Positions 44,140 to 51,996 are shown, counted from the stretch's first letter. The stretch: DNA of 60,592 nucleotides from an uncultured Candidatus Saccharibacteria bacterium (GCA_947303945.1 CAMYZS010000006.1:1-60592); one strand, 5' to 3'. Program-made: numbers and translations. The notes: generated from the sequence alone by a model not told the origin.

Positions 44140-45483
44140 ATGCCTACCTACAGCAAAGAGACGGCGCTATACGACACCGGGGCGATTGCCGTTGGCATAG
44201 ACGCCGCTGGCGACACCGCCGACACGTACATCACTGCGGTCGACCAGAATGGAATCAAGGTCCATGCGGCTAACAACGTGAACTCGAACTACGCGGCAAT
44301 CGACGCGACTGGCATGGACGTGGTGCGTGGCGGTACGTCCATGGCGAAGTTTGGCGAGACCACGCGCATCGGTGAGGTTGACGCAAATCGCATTGAGCTT
44401 GACAAGGACGGTTTGGTGCAATACACCGAAGACGGTGTCATCGGAATCAGGGCCGGGCTGTCGGCGACGAACCACACGGTTGACGTGACGCACTATTTGG
44501 GACTGAACAAGGTCTATCTGGGTGACGTCTATTGGTACGACACGCAGGATGGTGAGAGAAAAAGTTCCATCAACGTCGAGTACCCTTTCTCGTCAGACTC
44601 TCCGAACAACATAGACAAATTCATTCTTCATATGTATCTTTGGCGCTGGCCGGGGGGTGGGTCGTATGACGTTGTCGTGCCATTCGGCAGCGACTTCTCG
44701 ACGATTATCAATTGGAGTGACTTTCGCATCGACTGGGACGCGACGGGCAAGGAACTGACAATCACCAAGGAGTCGAAAGAGCCTAACGAGTTCGATTATG
44801 AGGTGCTTGACGTCGAGTATACCGGCTATGTGACCACCGCCAGCAAGCGGTCGCCAGTCCTTCTTTTCGGCGAGCACTCTGGAATGAGAAGCCCCGGCCT
44901 TTACGCCGTCGCGCTCGGGCAGAACAGCACGTCAGACGGTGACAACGCATCCACGCTCGGCATCGGCACCAACGCCGGGCATGACGCCCAGACGGCAATC
45001 GGAAAGTACAACGCGAACAGCTCCGCCAACGCCTTCGAGGTCGGCAACGGCACCGCCGACGATGCTCGCTCCAACGCGTTCGCCGTGGGCTGGGACGGCA
45101 CTGTGAATACGGCAACGCCGATACCCAAGGCAAGCGGAGGCACGGGGCAGACTGGCATCACGGCCTCAAGCGTCACGCTCAGCGGCTGCACGGTGAGCGG
45201 ACAGCGCTGCTGGCACAACGGCGTGACTTGCTCGGTGACCATGATTGGTGTGAAGCTGTCCTCGGCGCTCGCGAACGGATCGTCGAAAGCGTTCGGCACG
45301 CTGCCGTCGGGTTACCGACCGTCGGAAGTCATATACGATGTGGCCAGTAGCAGCAACGCGACGTTCTGCGGACGACTGGTCTTCCGCGTCGGCACTGACG
45401 GGGCGATCTCCGTCGTCAACCGCAGCGGCAGCAGCATGGCTGCCAACACGGAATTTTCGCTCTTCGTCACATTCGCAATCTAA
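44140..45483 (+). CDS. Tail adhesin with YadA-like head repeats
   Basis: The 447-aa protein has head-like repeats of trimeric adhesins in residues about 255-330 (SPGLYAVALGQNS, ASTLGIGTNA, SANAFEVGNG, SNAFAVGWDG). A GGTGQTG spacer and a compact beta domain with two cysteines (CTVSGQRC) close it. TAGGAG precedes ATG 44140. It ends the G/C-rich adhesin block. Trimer formation and receptor binding are inferred from the family. Confidence 0.7.
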   Translation: MPTYSKETALYDTGAIAVGIDAAGDTADTYITAVDQNGIKVHAANNVNSNYAAIDATGMDVVRGGTSMAKFGETTRIGEVDANRIELDKDGLVQYTEDGVIGIRAGLSATNHTVDVTHYLGLNKVYLGDVYWYDTQDGERKSSINVEYPFSSDSPNNIDKFILHMYLWRWPGGGSYDVVVPFGSDFSTIINWSDFRIDWDATGKELTITKESKEPNEFDYEVLDVEYTGYVTTASKRSPVLLFGEHSGMRSPGLYAVALGQNSTSDGDNASTLGIGTNAGHDAQTAIGKYNANSSANAFEVGNGTADDARSNAFAVGWDGTVNTATPIPKASGGTGQTGITASSVTLSGCTVSGQRCWHNGVTCSVTMIGVKLSSALANGSSKAFGTLPSGYRPSEVIYDVASSSNATFCGRLVFRVGTDGAISVVNRSGSSMAANTEFSLFVTFAI

Positions 45484-45511
45484 GTTTTCGAAGGCTGTGG
45501 TGTAACAACAA

Positions 45512-45802
45512 ATGCGACGTAAAGATTCATCTTATCCGGAACATTTGCATCCGCTCGGAATTCTGTATGTAATCGTATGCGCTAGTTTTGTCATCGCAGC
45601 GTTTATTATTACTTATATTCAGGGGCACAGAAGCGTTCAAAAGTCGATTAATACCGTTAGTCCGTTGGGCATAGTGCGTATGTCAGATGAAGAGCGAATC
45701 GATGTATATGTATTTATAGATCCGGATACAAACAAGCAGTACCTAGTCACGCAGTCGGGAGGCATCTGCGAGCGTGACATGGATTCCAATTACTACGACT
45801 GA
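45512..45802 (+). CDS. Single-span membrane protein, DUF6440-like end
   Basis: The 96-aa protein has a membrane segment at about 17-36 (ILYVIVCASFVIAAFIITYI) and a C-terminal domain with YVFIDPDTNKQYLVTQSGGI, close to the DUF6440 pattern. Function unknown. Base composition is back to that of the rest of the genome. The ribosome site is weak. Confidence 0.6.
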   Translation: MRRKDSSYPEHLHPLGILYVIVCASFVIAAFIITYIQGHRSVQKSINTVSPLGIVRMSDEERIDVYVFIDPDTNKQYLVTQSGGICERDMDSNYYD

Positions 45803-45896
45803 TTGTGAGAATTATGTCACGCCCTCCGCCTGCGAAAAATCGACGTGTGTGTCCGCTCGCGTGCTACAAACTAGAGATTAGAGAGAAAGGAATCTT
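45803..45896 (+). other. Gene-free spacer
   Basis: No ORF, repeat element or convincing terminator is seen; it ends with GAGAGAAAGGA, the ribosome site of the next gene. Confidence 0.5.
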
Positions 45897-46364
45897 ATGC
45901 AATACTCAAACGGCACGAATCCGATGATGCAGCCTCCAGCGAATAATAACTGGTGGTTCGGAAACAATTATTCCAGCGGATATTCTCAGGCTAGTCGAAG
46001 CAATATGCAGACGCCTCAAGTCTATCCACAGCCGTATCAGCCTATGATTCAACAGCAGGAACCACAGACAATGAATAACCTCATTCAAGCCATGGGTCCT
46101 GAGAGTGCGGAGGAATTTAGGGTTGGGCCGAATTCGCATGTGATAATCATGGATTCGAATCGTCCAGTATTCTATATGAAGGATAGCGACGATACTGGGC
46201 ATGCGAAAACTAGAGCGTTTGCGTTTAATGAGATTCCTTTATATCCTCCTAAGGAAACGGCGACTGTTCAGCAGCTTACCAAAGAAGATGTTGTCGAGAT
46301 TGTTAAGTCGGTTATTAAACCTTGGCAAAAGTCCATTGAGGAACTGGTGACTAATGATGCCTAA
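45897..46364 (+). CDS. Conserved Gln/Asn-rich phage protein
   Basis: The 155-aa protein has a low-complexity N, Q, P, M N-terminus (about 1-60), then a small beta domain FRVGPNSHVIIMDSNRPVFYMKDSD, and a helical end. The beta domain is widespread in gut phage structural-accessory clusters, without known function. GAGAGAAAGGA precedes ATG 45897. Confidence 0.65.
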   Translation: MQYSNGTNPMMQPPANNNWWFGNNYSSGYSQASRSNMQTPQVYPQPYQPMIQQQEPQTMNNLIQAMGPESAEEFRVGPNSHVIIMDSNRPVFYMKDSDDTGHAKTRAFAFNEIPLYPPKETATVQQLTKEDVVEIVKSVIKPWQKSIEELVTNDA

Positions 46365-46608
46365 TCCTATATTTTCTGGTTTTGCTCAACAGAATCAGCA
46401 ACCTCAGAGCAACAATCTAATCGCTGTATTCAACCAGATTCGCAGGTCTCCAAATCCGAATGCGGCAGCGGCGGGTATGCTTAGTCCGGAGATGCGTACT
46501 TATATTTCTCAAAACGGTGGAGATGCCAAAACAGCATTCTATAACATGGCCATGCAGAAAGGCATCGATCCGAATCAAATTTTGAATACATTACGAGGTT
46601 TTATGTAA
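46354..46608 (+). CDS. Small Asn/Gln-rich protein
   Basis: The 84-aa protein (MMPNPIFSGFAQQNQQPQSNN...) is helical at its end (SQNGGDAKTAFYNMAMQKGID). It overlaps the preceding gene by 11 bases; the start may be the second ATG at 46357. It belongs to the three-gene cluster with its neighbours. Function unknown. Confidence 0.65.
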   Translation: MMPNPIFSGFAQQNQQPQSNNLIAVFNQIRRSPNPNAAAAGMLSPEMRTYISQNGGDAKTAFYNMAMQKGIDPNQILNTLRGFM

Positions 46609-46620
46609 AGGAGGCCGAAC

Positions 46621-47298
46621 ATGGCCGAAGGAATGATGTCTCCTAGCGATGTCGCTGTTATGATGGATGGTCGCGGTAATGATGGCTGGGGTAACGGCAT
46701 GGGGTTCATGTGGATTTTTGCCCTCTTAATCTTAGCCAACGGTGGTTGGGGCGGCTTTGGCGGTAACAACGCTGCGGCCCTTGGCTATGAGAATCTTGCC
46801 ACGTCTAATGAGGTCCAGCGCGGCTTCGATAATCAGAATTCTATGGCCAACCAGCGTGATATTCTTGCTGCTGTGTCTAACAACGCTCTGCAGGAGATGC
46901 AGAATAACAACCAGAATACGCAGTATCTCACTGGTCAGGTGAACGATAAGTATAACGAGCTTCAGCGTGATATCGCAGGCATTGCTATGACTCAGCAGGC
47001 CGCCATGGGTCAGCAGTCTCAGTGCTGCTGTGAGACTAAGATGCTCATCTCCGAGGTGGCTGCGAACCAGCGTTACGAGTCCGCGATGCAGAACAACGCA
47101 GTCCTTCAGGCAATCGCTGGTCTTGGCTCTAAGATGGATCAGAACGAGATTAACGCCCTTCGTGACAGGGTTAACGGCCTCGAGCTTCAGAACGCCATGA
47201 ATGGTGTTGTGCGCTACCCGATGAGCACTGCTTATAACGCTGGCTACAATCCGTTCTGTAACTGTGGTCAGAACTGGAACGGATGCTGCGCTGCGTAG
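46621..47298 (+). CDS. Conserved phage membrane/coiled-coil protein with CCC motif
   Basis: The 225-aa protein has a Gly/Trp-rich segment with one membrane span (MGFMWIFALLILANGGWGG, about 27-46), a long coiled coil (about 65-200), and cysteine clusters QCCCE, FCNCG and GCCA. This protein type is common in gut siphoviruses after tail genes; function unknown. AAAGGAGG precedes ATG 46621. Confidence 0.75.
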   Translation: MAEGMMSPSDVAVMMDGRGNDGWGNGMGFMWIFALLILANGGWGGFGGNNAAALGYENLATSNEVQRGFDNQNSMANQRDILAAVSNNALQEMQNNNQNTQYLTGQVNDKYNELQRDIAGIAMTQQAAMGQQSQCCCETKMLISEVAANQRYESAMQNNAVLQAIAGLGSKMDQNEINALRDRVNGLELQNAMNGVVRYPMSTAYNAGYNPFCNCGQNWNGCCAA

Positions 47299-47303
47299 TT
47301 ATA

Positions 47304-47323
47304 TTTTACACCTCCTTTAATGG
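47304..47323 (+). promoter_or_regulatory. Repeated phage element, copy 2
   Basis: TTTTACAC-CTCC-TTTAATGG; GAAC/GTTC pairs just downstream (47324-47336). Precedes the gene at 47353. Confidence 0.7.
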
Positions 47324-47352
47324 GAACTGTAGGTTCTAGTTAAGGAGGAAGT

Positions 47353-47559
47353 ATGGGTGAGGGAACCATTCACGAGAACGCGAATAAACTGTTGAAGTCG
47401 ACGAAGGGAGAAATCGAAGAGCTCCAGATCGAGTACGATCGTGTTAACGAACAGTACAAGAATCTTGGTGCTCAGAGAGATAGTCTTGGGTCGGCCATCA
47501 GGCATCTCAAGTATCTGGCGAATGACTTGGAATCTTATCTTAATAACTACGACAATTGA
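47353..47559 (+). CDS. Small coiled-coil protein
   Basis: The 68-aa protein is almost entirely one amphipathic helix (ENANKLLKSTKGEIEELQIEY...). It forms a self-contained unit: promoter-like element, hairpin, AAGGAGG, gene, terminator. Function unknown. Confidence 0.75.
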   Translation: MGEGTIHENANKLLKSTKGEIEELQIEYDRVNEQYKNLGAQRDSLGSAIRHLKYLANDLESYLNNYDN

Positions 47560-47581
47560 GCTTGCGGTTCCATCTAAGACT

Positions 47582-47622
47582 GAGGTCGTGTGAGAGAAAT
47601 CTTGCACGGCCTCTTTCTTTTT
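47582..47622 (+). terminator. Terminator
   Basis: GAGGTCGTG pairs with CACGGCCTC (47582-47613) with one G-U, then TTTCTTTTT. Element copy 3 begins two bases later. Confidence 0.8.
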
Positions 47623-47623
47623 A

Positions 47624-47643
47624 TTTTACACTCCTTTTAATGA
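47624..47643 (+). promoter_or_regulatory. Repeated phage element, copy 3
   Basis: TTTTACAC-TCCT-TTTAATGA, directly after a terminator T-tract; drives the gene at 47665. Confidence 0.7.
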
Positions 47644-47664
47644 AGGCTATTGAAAGGAGTCAAT

Positions 47665-47967
47665 ATGGAAAGTATGAAAGATTTGTTGAGAAACCAAATT
47701 TATGTGTTGGCGTTTGTTCATACCGAATATTTAAACGACGAAAAGGTTTACGAAAGAAGAGACAATCGATGCGCATTTCGAGATCCGATAGAAGCATATA
47801 ATGCTGCTGAACATGAAGCAGAACGTATGCTCTACGCTTACGAAAATCGTAACTTCGATGTCATGGATTCGGATCCGGTAATCGGATTGGTTCGTTATGA
47901 GAACAATAACATTAGAGGTGTTTGGAATTTCTATATAGACGAACTTCCCATAGTTGTAGAAAATTAG
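47665..47967 (+). CDS. Hypothetical protein
   Basis: The 100-aa protein MESMKDLLRNQIYVLAFVHTEY... has no known domain. ATG 47665 follows GAAAGGAG; the in-frame ATG in the preceding leader overlaps that site and is rejected. Single-gene unit with own element and terminator. Confidence 0.7.
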   Translation: MESMKDLLRNQIYVLAFVHTEYLNDEKVYERRDNRCAFRDPIEAYNAAEHEAERMLYAYENRNFDVMDSDPVIGLVRYENNNIRGVWNFYIDELPIVVEN

Positions 47968-47985
47968 CCTCATCAACAGATATTC

Positions 47986-48018
47986 TGAAATGGTTTTCAG
48001 GGTATCTGTTTTTCTTTT
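47986..48018 (+). terminator. Terminator
   Basis: ACAGATA/TATCTGT with inner CTGAAA/TTTCAG, then TTTTTCTTTT. Confidence 0.8.
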
Positions 48019-48053
48019 CAAAATCCAAAATTTCCCCAGGTGGTGATTTTGAA

Positions 48054-48233
48054 ATGCGAGTTGAGATTGACGAAGTTCGAGCGACGAAGGCTCGGGATGT
48101 ACACAAAGTACGCTTTGAGAATAAGGCTGATTATCTCAAAGCAAAATGGATGTTAAGTGAAATACCCATCACTTGGGCCGCCAACGATTTCACCCATACT
48201 TTATATTTCCTTGGAAAGAAGTTCTTTGATTAG
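48054..48233 (+). CDS. Small hypothetical protein
   Basis: The 59-aa protein MRVEIDEVRATKARDVHKVRF... starts at ATG 48054 with AGGTGGTG upstream. The longer frame reads through the preceding terminator and is not credible. It lacks its own repeated element, so its transcription start is unclear. No domain known. Confidence 0.6.
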   Translation: MRVEIDEVRATKARDVHKVRFENKADYLKAKWMLSEIPITWAANDFTHTLYFLGKKFFD

Positions 48234-48241
48234 GAGGCCAT

Positions 48242-48469
48242 ATGTCTCGCAGTCGAAAGAAACATCCTCTTGTCAAGTGTGCTGGTGACAAAGGTTTCAA
48301 GAAGCTCTTCAATCGTCGCTTTCGACGTAAGAAAGACCTAGACTTCCCGTCCGGAAATGCATACCGAAAAACAAACGAATCCTGGGAAATCTGCGACATC
48401 CTGTTTGGATATTTTCGTCATGAAGACATACCAGACGAAGAGCGCAAATATTGGTACGCCATGAAATGA
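48242..48469 (+). CDS. Small basic conserved phage protein
   Basis: The 75-aa protein opens MSRSRKKHPLVKCAGDKGFKK and contains FPSGNAYRKTNESWEICDILF, a pattern known from small basic proteins in many phages; function unknown. TAGGAGG precedes ATG 48242. It probably shares a transcript with its neighbours. Confidence 0.75.
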   Translation: MSRSRKKHPLVKCAGDKGFKKLFNRRFRRKKDLDFPSGNAYRKTNESWEICDILFGYFRHEDIPDEERKYWYAMK

Positions 48470-48482
48470 GAAAGGCACTACA

Positions 48483-48698
48483 ATGAATTTTTCATCCGCG
48501 CTGTTTGCTATGGAGCGAGGTCATAGGGTTAAGCGTTCGCATTGGACTGGATATTGGCGCATTAAAAACGGCGAACTTTTAATCCATTGCTGTGACGGAC
48601 GAGAGCTCAATCTTCGCGAGTCCGAAGACATGGTCTACACTCTTCGAAATATTTCCTGCGACGACTGGGAAATTGTCGAAGAAAAAGATAGGTATTAG
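48483..48698 (+). CDS. DUF2829/Tad2-like protein (candidate anti-Thoeris)
   Basis: The 71-aa protein opens MNFSSALFAMERGHRVKRSHWTG and ends DDWEIVE, the N- and C-terminal marks of DUF2829. Tad2, a member of this family, blocks Thoeris defence by binding its cyclic ADP-ribose-type signal. This copy is short, and the middle is poorly matched, so signal binding is inference. AGAAAGG precedes ATG 48483. Confidence 0.65.
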   Translation: MNFSSALFAMERGHRVKRSHWTGYWRIKNGELLIHCCDGRELNLRESEDMVYTLRNISCDDWEIVEEKDRY

Positions 48699-48702
48699 TA
48701 TG

Positions 48703-48722
48703 TTTTACACTCCTTTTAATGA
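48703..48722 (+). promoter_or_regulatory. Repeated phage element, copy 4
   Basis: TTTTACAC-TCCT-TTTAATGA, identical to copy 3; drives the gene at 48746. No clear terminator precedes it. Confidence 0.7.
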
Positions 48723-48745
48723 AGGGTTACGTTGAAAGGAGCGTT

Positions 48746-48949
48746 ATGGTATTTCATAGGGTATATCTCAACGTCGACGATAATCAATATTATGTCGAGG
48801 ATATCGGAACGACTTTTGATGACTTTTGGACTTCATTGAATACAAAGGGCATCGTTGGGAAAATTCTATATCGGATGATGTTCTATACTATCGTAGGCGT
48901 ATCGAAAATCACAGGAAATTGCAAGAAGGCTACTATTAAGTTTGATTAA
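48746..48949 (+). CDS. Hypothetical protein
   Basis: The 67-aa protein MVFHRVYLNVDDNQYYVED... has no known domain. ATG 48746 follows GAAAGGAG. An in-frame ATG at 48719 belongs to the element and would not be in a transcript starting there. A strong terminator follows. Confidence 0.7.
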   Translation: MVFHRVYLNVDDNQYYVEDIGTTFDDFWTSLNTKGIVGKILYRMMFYTIVGVSKITGNCKKATIKFD

Positions 48950-48958
48950 CCCACCGGC

Positions 48959-48987
48959 CCAGAGGACACACGTCCTTTGGGTTTTAT
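48959..48987 (+). terminator. Terminator
   Basis: CCCAGAGGAC pairs with GTCCTTTGGG around ACAC, then TTTTATAAACTTTTATATTTT. Confidence 0.8.
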
Positions 48988-49016
48988 AAACTTTTATATT
49001 TTAGGAGTTGACAAAA

Positions 49017-49421
49017 GTGATTATTCTTACCAACAACGCTAGCCAGGAACTCGCTCCCGGTCAGTCGCTTACGTTCAACACTGAGATTCTGCACACCGGC
49101 TGCGCCGAGTGTCATCGTACTGGTTCTGGTGCGGTGACACTTCGTATGCAGCAGGCGATTTATGAAATTTTCTTTAAGGCGAATATTGGCTCGACGACGG
49201 CAGCTACTCCGGCACAGTTTACCATTTTCCTCAATGGTTCGCCAATGGGCGAGACGACTATGGTGTCGACCACTGTTGCTGTCGGCGATTTAAATAATGT
49301 GGCGTGCGATACCGGAGTTCGCACGTGCTGCTGTGGTCCCGAGATAATTACTCTTGCGAATAACGGCGAAACGACAATTGTGGTGGAGAATCCGCTGTTA
49401 AAGATTAAGAGGGTTGCTTAA
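49017..49421 (+). CDS. Jelly-roll-like virion protein (BclA C-terminal-like)
   Basis: The 134-aa beta-rich protein (AIYEIFFKANIGS..., AQFTIFLNGSPMGET..., ITLANNGETTIVVENPLLKIKRV) resembles the TNF-like jelly roll at the C-termini of collagen-like spore and phage proteins. GTG 49017 is chosen because TTG 49008 touches the AGGAG site. It may decorate the virion. The family call is by pattern. Confidence 0.55.
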   Translation: MIILTNNASQELAPGQSLTFNTEILHTGCAECHRTGSGAVTLRMQQAIYEIFFKANIGSTTAATPAQFTIFLNGSPMGETTMVSTTVAVGDLNNVACDTGVRTCCCGPEIITLANNGETTIVVENPLLKIKRVA

Positions 49422-49423
49422 GT

Positions 49424-49774
49424 ATGGTTGTTAATGTTCCGCTTGGATTGATAGTTCAAAGCTTCTTAACTGGTATGGTTGGTTGGTTTGTGAAAACGCT
49501 ATTGGATTCTTTGGCTGCCTACAGAAAAGAAAGCAAAGAATGGCGAAATAGTTTGGATGAGAGGATAGACGGCATTGGAGATGCCACTCAAGCAACCATG
49601 CGAACTACCATTCTACATTATTGCGAAAAGTATATTACAAGGGGATGGGTTACTTCCGAAGAATTATCCTCTTTATTAGACATGCATTCTAAGTATAAGG
49701 TTATTAAAAAGGATAATGGATTTATAGACGGATATATTGAACGAGTTAACGCGCTCGAAACAAGGGAGCTTTGA
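49424..49774 (+). CDS. Membrane-anchored small protein, lysis-cassette type
   Basis: The 116-aa protein has an N-terminal hydrophobic segment (VPLGLIVQSFLTGMVGWFV), a charged helix, and MHSKYKVIKKDNGFIDGYIERV. The last motif recurs in small membrane proteins placed near holins in gut phages. It may assist lysis. The holin proper is more likely at 50634. Confidence 0.6.
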   Translation: MVVNVPLGLIVQSFLTGMVGWFVKTLLDSLAAYRKESKEWRNSLDERIDGIGDATQATMRTTILHYCEKYITRGWVTSEELSSLLDMHSKYKVIKKDNGFIDGYIERVNALETREL

Positions 49775-49779
49775 CACAA

Positions 49780-50364
49780 ATGCCTGATATTCAGCAACTA
49801 ATTGACGATCTAGAGACCAAAATCGATAATATAGATTCGGAATTAGAACCATTAAATTCTAACCAAAGTGAAATTCAGCAGAATATTTCTGGAATAGAAT
49901 ATGAAATGTCTATTTTATCTAATTCCATAGCCGAAGCAAATTCTTCTGTTGCAAACTATACTCTGCTTGGCGACTTAGATATAGCGGCCCAATTCCAAGA
50001 CCAAGCGGATGACTTTCAGCAGCAATACGAAGCTTTATATTCTCAGAGGCAATCTTTAATTTCTCAAAAGGAAGCTCTGGATTCTCAAATTGCTGATAAA
50101 AACGCTCTTATGTCTATGTATCAAGCGTCTCTTCAAGAACAGGAGGCCTATCTTCAGAAAACAACGGTTGATCCCGATCTAGTTATTGAAGACGAGGCTA
50201 TGGATCCAACAGACGGTATTCCTGACGATGGAGTTATAGATGATGAAGCGGAGGATCCGGAAGTTGATCCCGATGAAGAAGAGGAAGTTATTCCTTGGGA
50301 TCCAGATGATGATTCTCCAGAAGATCCGTCGCTTGATTATGAAGATGACGAAGACGTGATTTAA
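49780..50364 (+). CDS. Coiled-coil protein with acidic tail
   Basis: The 194-aa protein is a long coiled coil (about 1-130, many Q, E, S) followed by a very acidic, proline-bearing tail (about 131-194). ATG 49780 follows AGGGAG; TTG 49771 is less likely. No family recognised. It lies between two membrane proteins. Confidence 0.65.
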   Translation: MPDIQQLIDDLETKIDNIDSELEPLNSNQSEIQQNISGIEYEMSILSNSIAEANSSVANYTLLGDLDIAAQFQDQADDFQQQYEALYSQRQSLISQKEALDSQIADKNALMSMYQASLQEQEAYLQKTTVDPDLVIEDEAMDPTDGIPDDGVIDDEAEDPEVDPDEEEEVIPWDPDDDSPEDPSLDYEDDEDVI

Positions 50365-50365
50365 T

Positions 50366-50385
50366 TTTTACACACCGTTTAATGA
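50366..50385 (+). promoter_or_regulatory. Repeated phage element, copy 5
   Basis: TTTTACAC-ACCG-TTTAATGA; begins one base after the preceding stop codon and precedes the 49-aa gene at 50420. Confidence 0.7.
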
Positions 50386-50419
50386 GAAAGGAAGGTTAAC
50401 TAGCCAAAAGGAGGCTACG

Positions 50420-50569
50420 ATGCTTGAGAAGATTGAACAAGAGATTCGAGTCATCACTAACAAGATTCGTCAGGTCGAAATGTACGACCTGTGGGATGTT
50501 GTTGACGTGAATGATTTGGAGGCGCGTCTTCGTAAGCTCCGTAGCCAGTTGGAGGCAATGAAAATCTAA
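50420..50569 (+). CDS. Small coiled-coil protein (49 aa)
   Basis: ATG 50420 follows AAAGGAGG. The peptide MLEKIEQEIRVITNKIRQVEM... is helical with heptad spacing. It is a complete unit with its own element and terminator, which supports it despite its length. Confidence 0.7.
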   Translation: MLEKIEQEIRVITNKIRQVEMYDLWDVVDVNDLEARLRKLRSQLEAMKI

Positions 50570-50585
50570 CTGGCAAGGCCATTGG

Positions 50586-50617
50586 CCCGGCGCGTTTTGC
50601 CGGGTCTTTGGTTTTTG
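50586..50617 (+). terminator. Terminator
   Basis: CCCGGC/GCCGGG (50586-50604), then TCTTTGGTTTTT. Confidence 0.75.
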
Positions 50618-50633
50618 CCAAAGGAGGAACACA

Positions 50634-50972
50634 ATGTTTATATTTTCTAACGAGACTTATGACTTTTTGAAGTGGGTGGCTCAAATTGTTTTGCCTGCTC
50701 TTGGCACTTTTGTTGCTAGTATTTTTACTATATGCCATCTTCCTTATGGCGAGCAAATTGTTGGCATTATCGCTGCTATTGATGTTTTTCTTGGTGCTAT
50801 TTTAAAGATTAGTTCCGACAATTATACTGGTGATGGCGATCTTATTGTGGATACTAGTGATCCATTTAAAGACGTATACAGCATTGCTATCAGCGATTAT
50901 CCTAGTGTTCTTGCTAGTAAGGAACGCGTTACTCTTAACGTTAAGCATCCTCAACATATGAAGGAGGACTAA
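50634..50972 (+). CDS. Holin
   Basis: The 112-aa protein (SNETYDFLKWVAQIVLPALG..., then LPYGEQIVGIIAAIDVFLGAIL) matches a holin family of Bacillota phages: an N-terminal membrane span (about 14-34), a second (about 44-62), and a beta-rich C-terminus with GDLIVDTSDP. Holins open the cell membrane to time lysis. AAAGGAGG precedes ATG 50634. Confidence 0.8.
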   Translation: MFIFSNETYDFLKWVAQIVLPALGTFVASIFTICHLPYGEQIVGIIAAIDVFLGAILKISSDNYTGDGDLIVDTSDPFKDVYSIAISDYPSVLASKERVTLNVKHPQHMKED

Positions 50973-51277
50973 TGTCATATTTGGAATCCCTAGATACGGA
51001 TAATCTAGTCCTTGTCGCAAATCGAATTCAAGCGGAGTATAACAGGACTCGAAAGATGTTTTGTGATAAGGCAGGCTATTACAACCGTCAGGCTATTACG
51101 AACTTCTATTATAAAGAGGACGACCTTTCAGAGCTTATTATGAAGTGCAAAGAACTTAAAGGTCAGTACAAGGCGATTTCCGACATTATGTTTAGAAGGG
51201 GATACAGGCCGGATATTGACGGCTGGCGGGATTCCAATAACTTTTTGTTTAACGGAGATATTTTACACTCCGCTTAA
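50972..51277 (+). CDS. Hypothetical helical protein
   Basis: The 101-aa protein starts on the last base of the holin stop (AAGGAGG upstream) and has no known domain. Its last codons (DILHSA and stop) are encoded by the next repeated element, so that element evolved inside a coding end. Confidence 0.7.
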   Translation: MSYLESLDTDNLVLVANRIQAEYNRTRKMFCDKAGYYNRQAITNFYYKEDDLSELIMKCKELKGQYKAISDIMFRRGYRPDIDGWRDSNNFLFNGDILHSA

Positions 51278-51280
51278 TGG
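51261..51280 (+). promoter_or_regulatory. Repeated phage element, copy 6
   Basis: TTTTACAC-TCCG-CTTAATGG, overlapping the end of the preceding gene; drives the gene at 51309. Confidence 0.7.
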
Positions 51281-51308
51281 CAGTATAACCAAAAAGAAAG
51301 GGGTTACT

Positions 51309-51608
51309 ATGAAGCTGCCTTGGAAGAAGGAGAAGGACCCGATCGAGCTGGAGAAGGAAGAACTTGCTCGAGCTTGGGCGGTCGAGGACCTCAATTCCGA
51401 GAAGCGACAGGCATTGATTGAGCGTTATATGGCGTTGGATAGCCAGCAGCTTGAGCACGAGAAGATTCGTGCTGAGCATGGCATCGACGGCAAGACGATT
51501 CTATCAAATGGAGTGACTATCGGATTGGCGTTGCTCACGCTCAACTATGAAAAGTTCGACATTGTTCGCTCGAAAGTGGCGAACTTCTGGTTGAGGCGTC
51601 GACAGTAA
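51309..51608 (+). CDS. Small charged helical protein
   Basis: The 99-aa protein begins MKLPWKKEKDPIELEKEEL, is charged and helical to about 65, then has a weakly hydrophobic stretch (ILSNGVTIGLALLTL) that may touch a membrane. ATG 51309 follows AGAAAGGGG. Single-gene unit. Function unknown. Confidence 0.75.
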   Translation: MKLPWKKEKDPIELEKEELARAWAVEDLNSEKRQALIERYMALDSQQLEHEKIRAEHGIDGKTILSNGVTIGLALLTLNYEKFDIVRSKVANFWLRRRQ

Positions 51609-51631
51609 CATTTCAAAAGGTTAGTGCCTGA

Positions 51632-51672
51632 GAGGATGTGTGGAAGAAATTCTACACGTCCTCTTTTTTTTT
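51632..51672 (+). terminator. Terminator fused to the next element
   Basis: A 12-bp helix (51632-51643/51652-51663) with two G-U pairs, then a T-run that overlaps the first bases of element copy 7. Confidence 0.85.
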
Positions 51673-51688
51673 ACACCTCCCTTAATGG
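51669..51688 (+). promoter_or_regulatory. Repeated phage element, copy 7
   Basis: TTTTACAC-CTCC-CTTAATGG, sharing T bases with the terminator; AGGC/GCCT hairpin downstream (51689-51702). Confidence 0.75.
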
Positions 51689-51721
51689 AGGCAATACGGC
51701 CTATCGTTATAAGGAGTAAAA

Positions 51722-51958
51722 ATGGTAGTTGTTACTTGTATTGCGATGATTCTGTTCACCATTGCGGCACTCGTTACATCTATCGGCATTGGACTTGCCG
51801 GTCTCGGCGTGTTCATATGGACGTTTAGCGCGGTATATGACATGGACGAAATCGGGTTCCATCCGCCGATTGTATGGAACGACGGGTCGATTTGGGTGAA
51901 GCATTCGTCGAAGCACGTGACTCTCAAGAAGAATTCTGAAGACGAGAACGACCAATAG
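51722..51958 (+). CDS. Small membrane protein
   Basis: The 78-aa protein has a long hydrophobic N-terminal stretch (about 3-38, one or two membrane spans) and a charged cytoplasmic or external tail. AAGGAG precedes ATG 51722. Function unknown; small early membrane proteins often act on the host envelope. Confidence 0.75.
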   Translation: MVVVTCIAMILFTIAALVTSIGIGLAGLGVFIWTFSAVYDMDEIGFHPPIVWNDGSIWVKHSSKHVTLKKNSEDENDQ

Positions 51959-51964
51959 CTTTCT

Positions 51965-51995
51965 AGGGGATTGGGCGCACGCCCTTTCCCTTTTA
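51965..51995 (+). terminator. Terminator
   Basis: AGGG..CCCT encloses GGGCG/CGCCC (51965-51990), then TTTTATTTTT. A close relative lies at 55309. Confidence 0.8.
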
Positions 51996-51996
51996 T

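Noticed and set aside
48719-48745. ATG inside the TTAATG of the repeated element as a gene start
   Set aside because: If the element is a promoter, this ATG is at or before the transcript start; a proper ribosome site and ATG follow 27 bases later. The same holds for other units.
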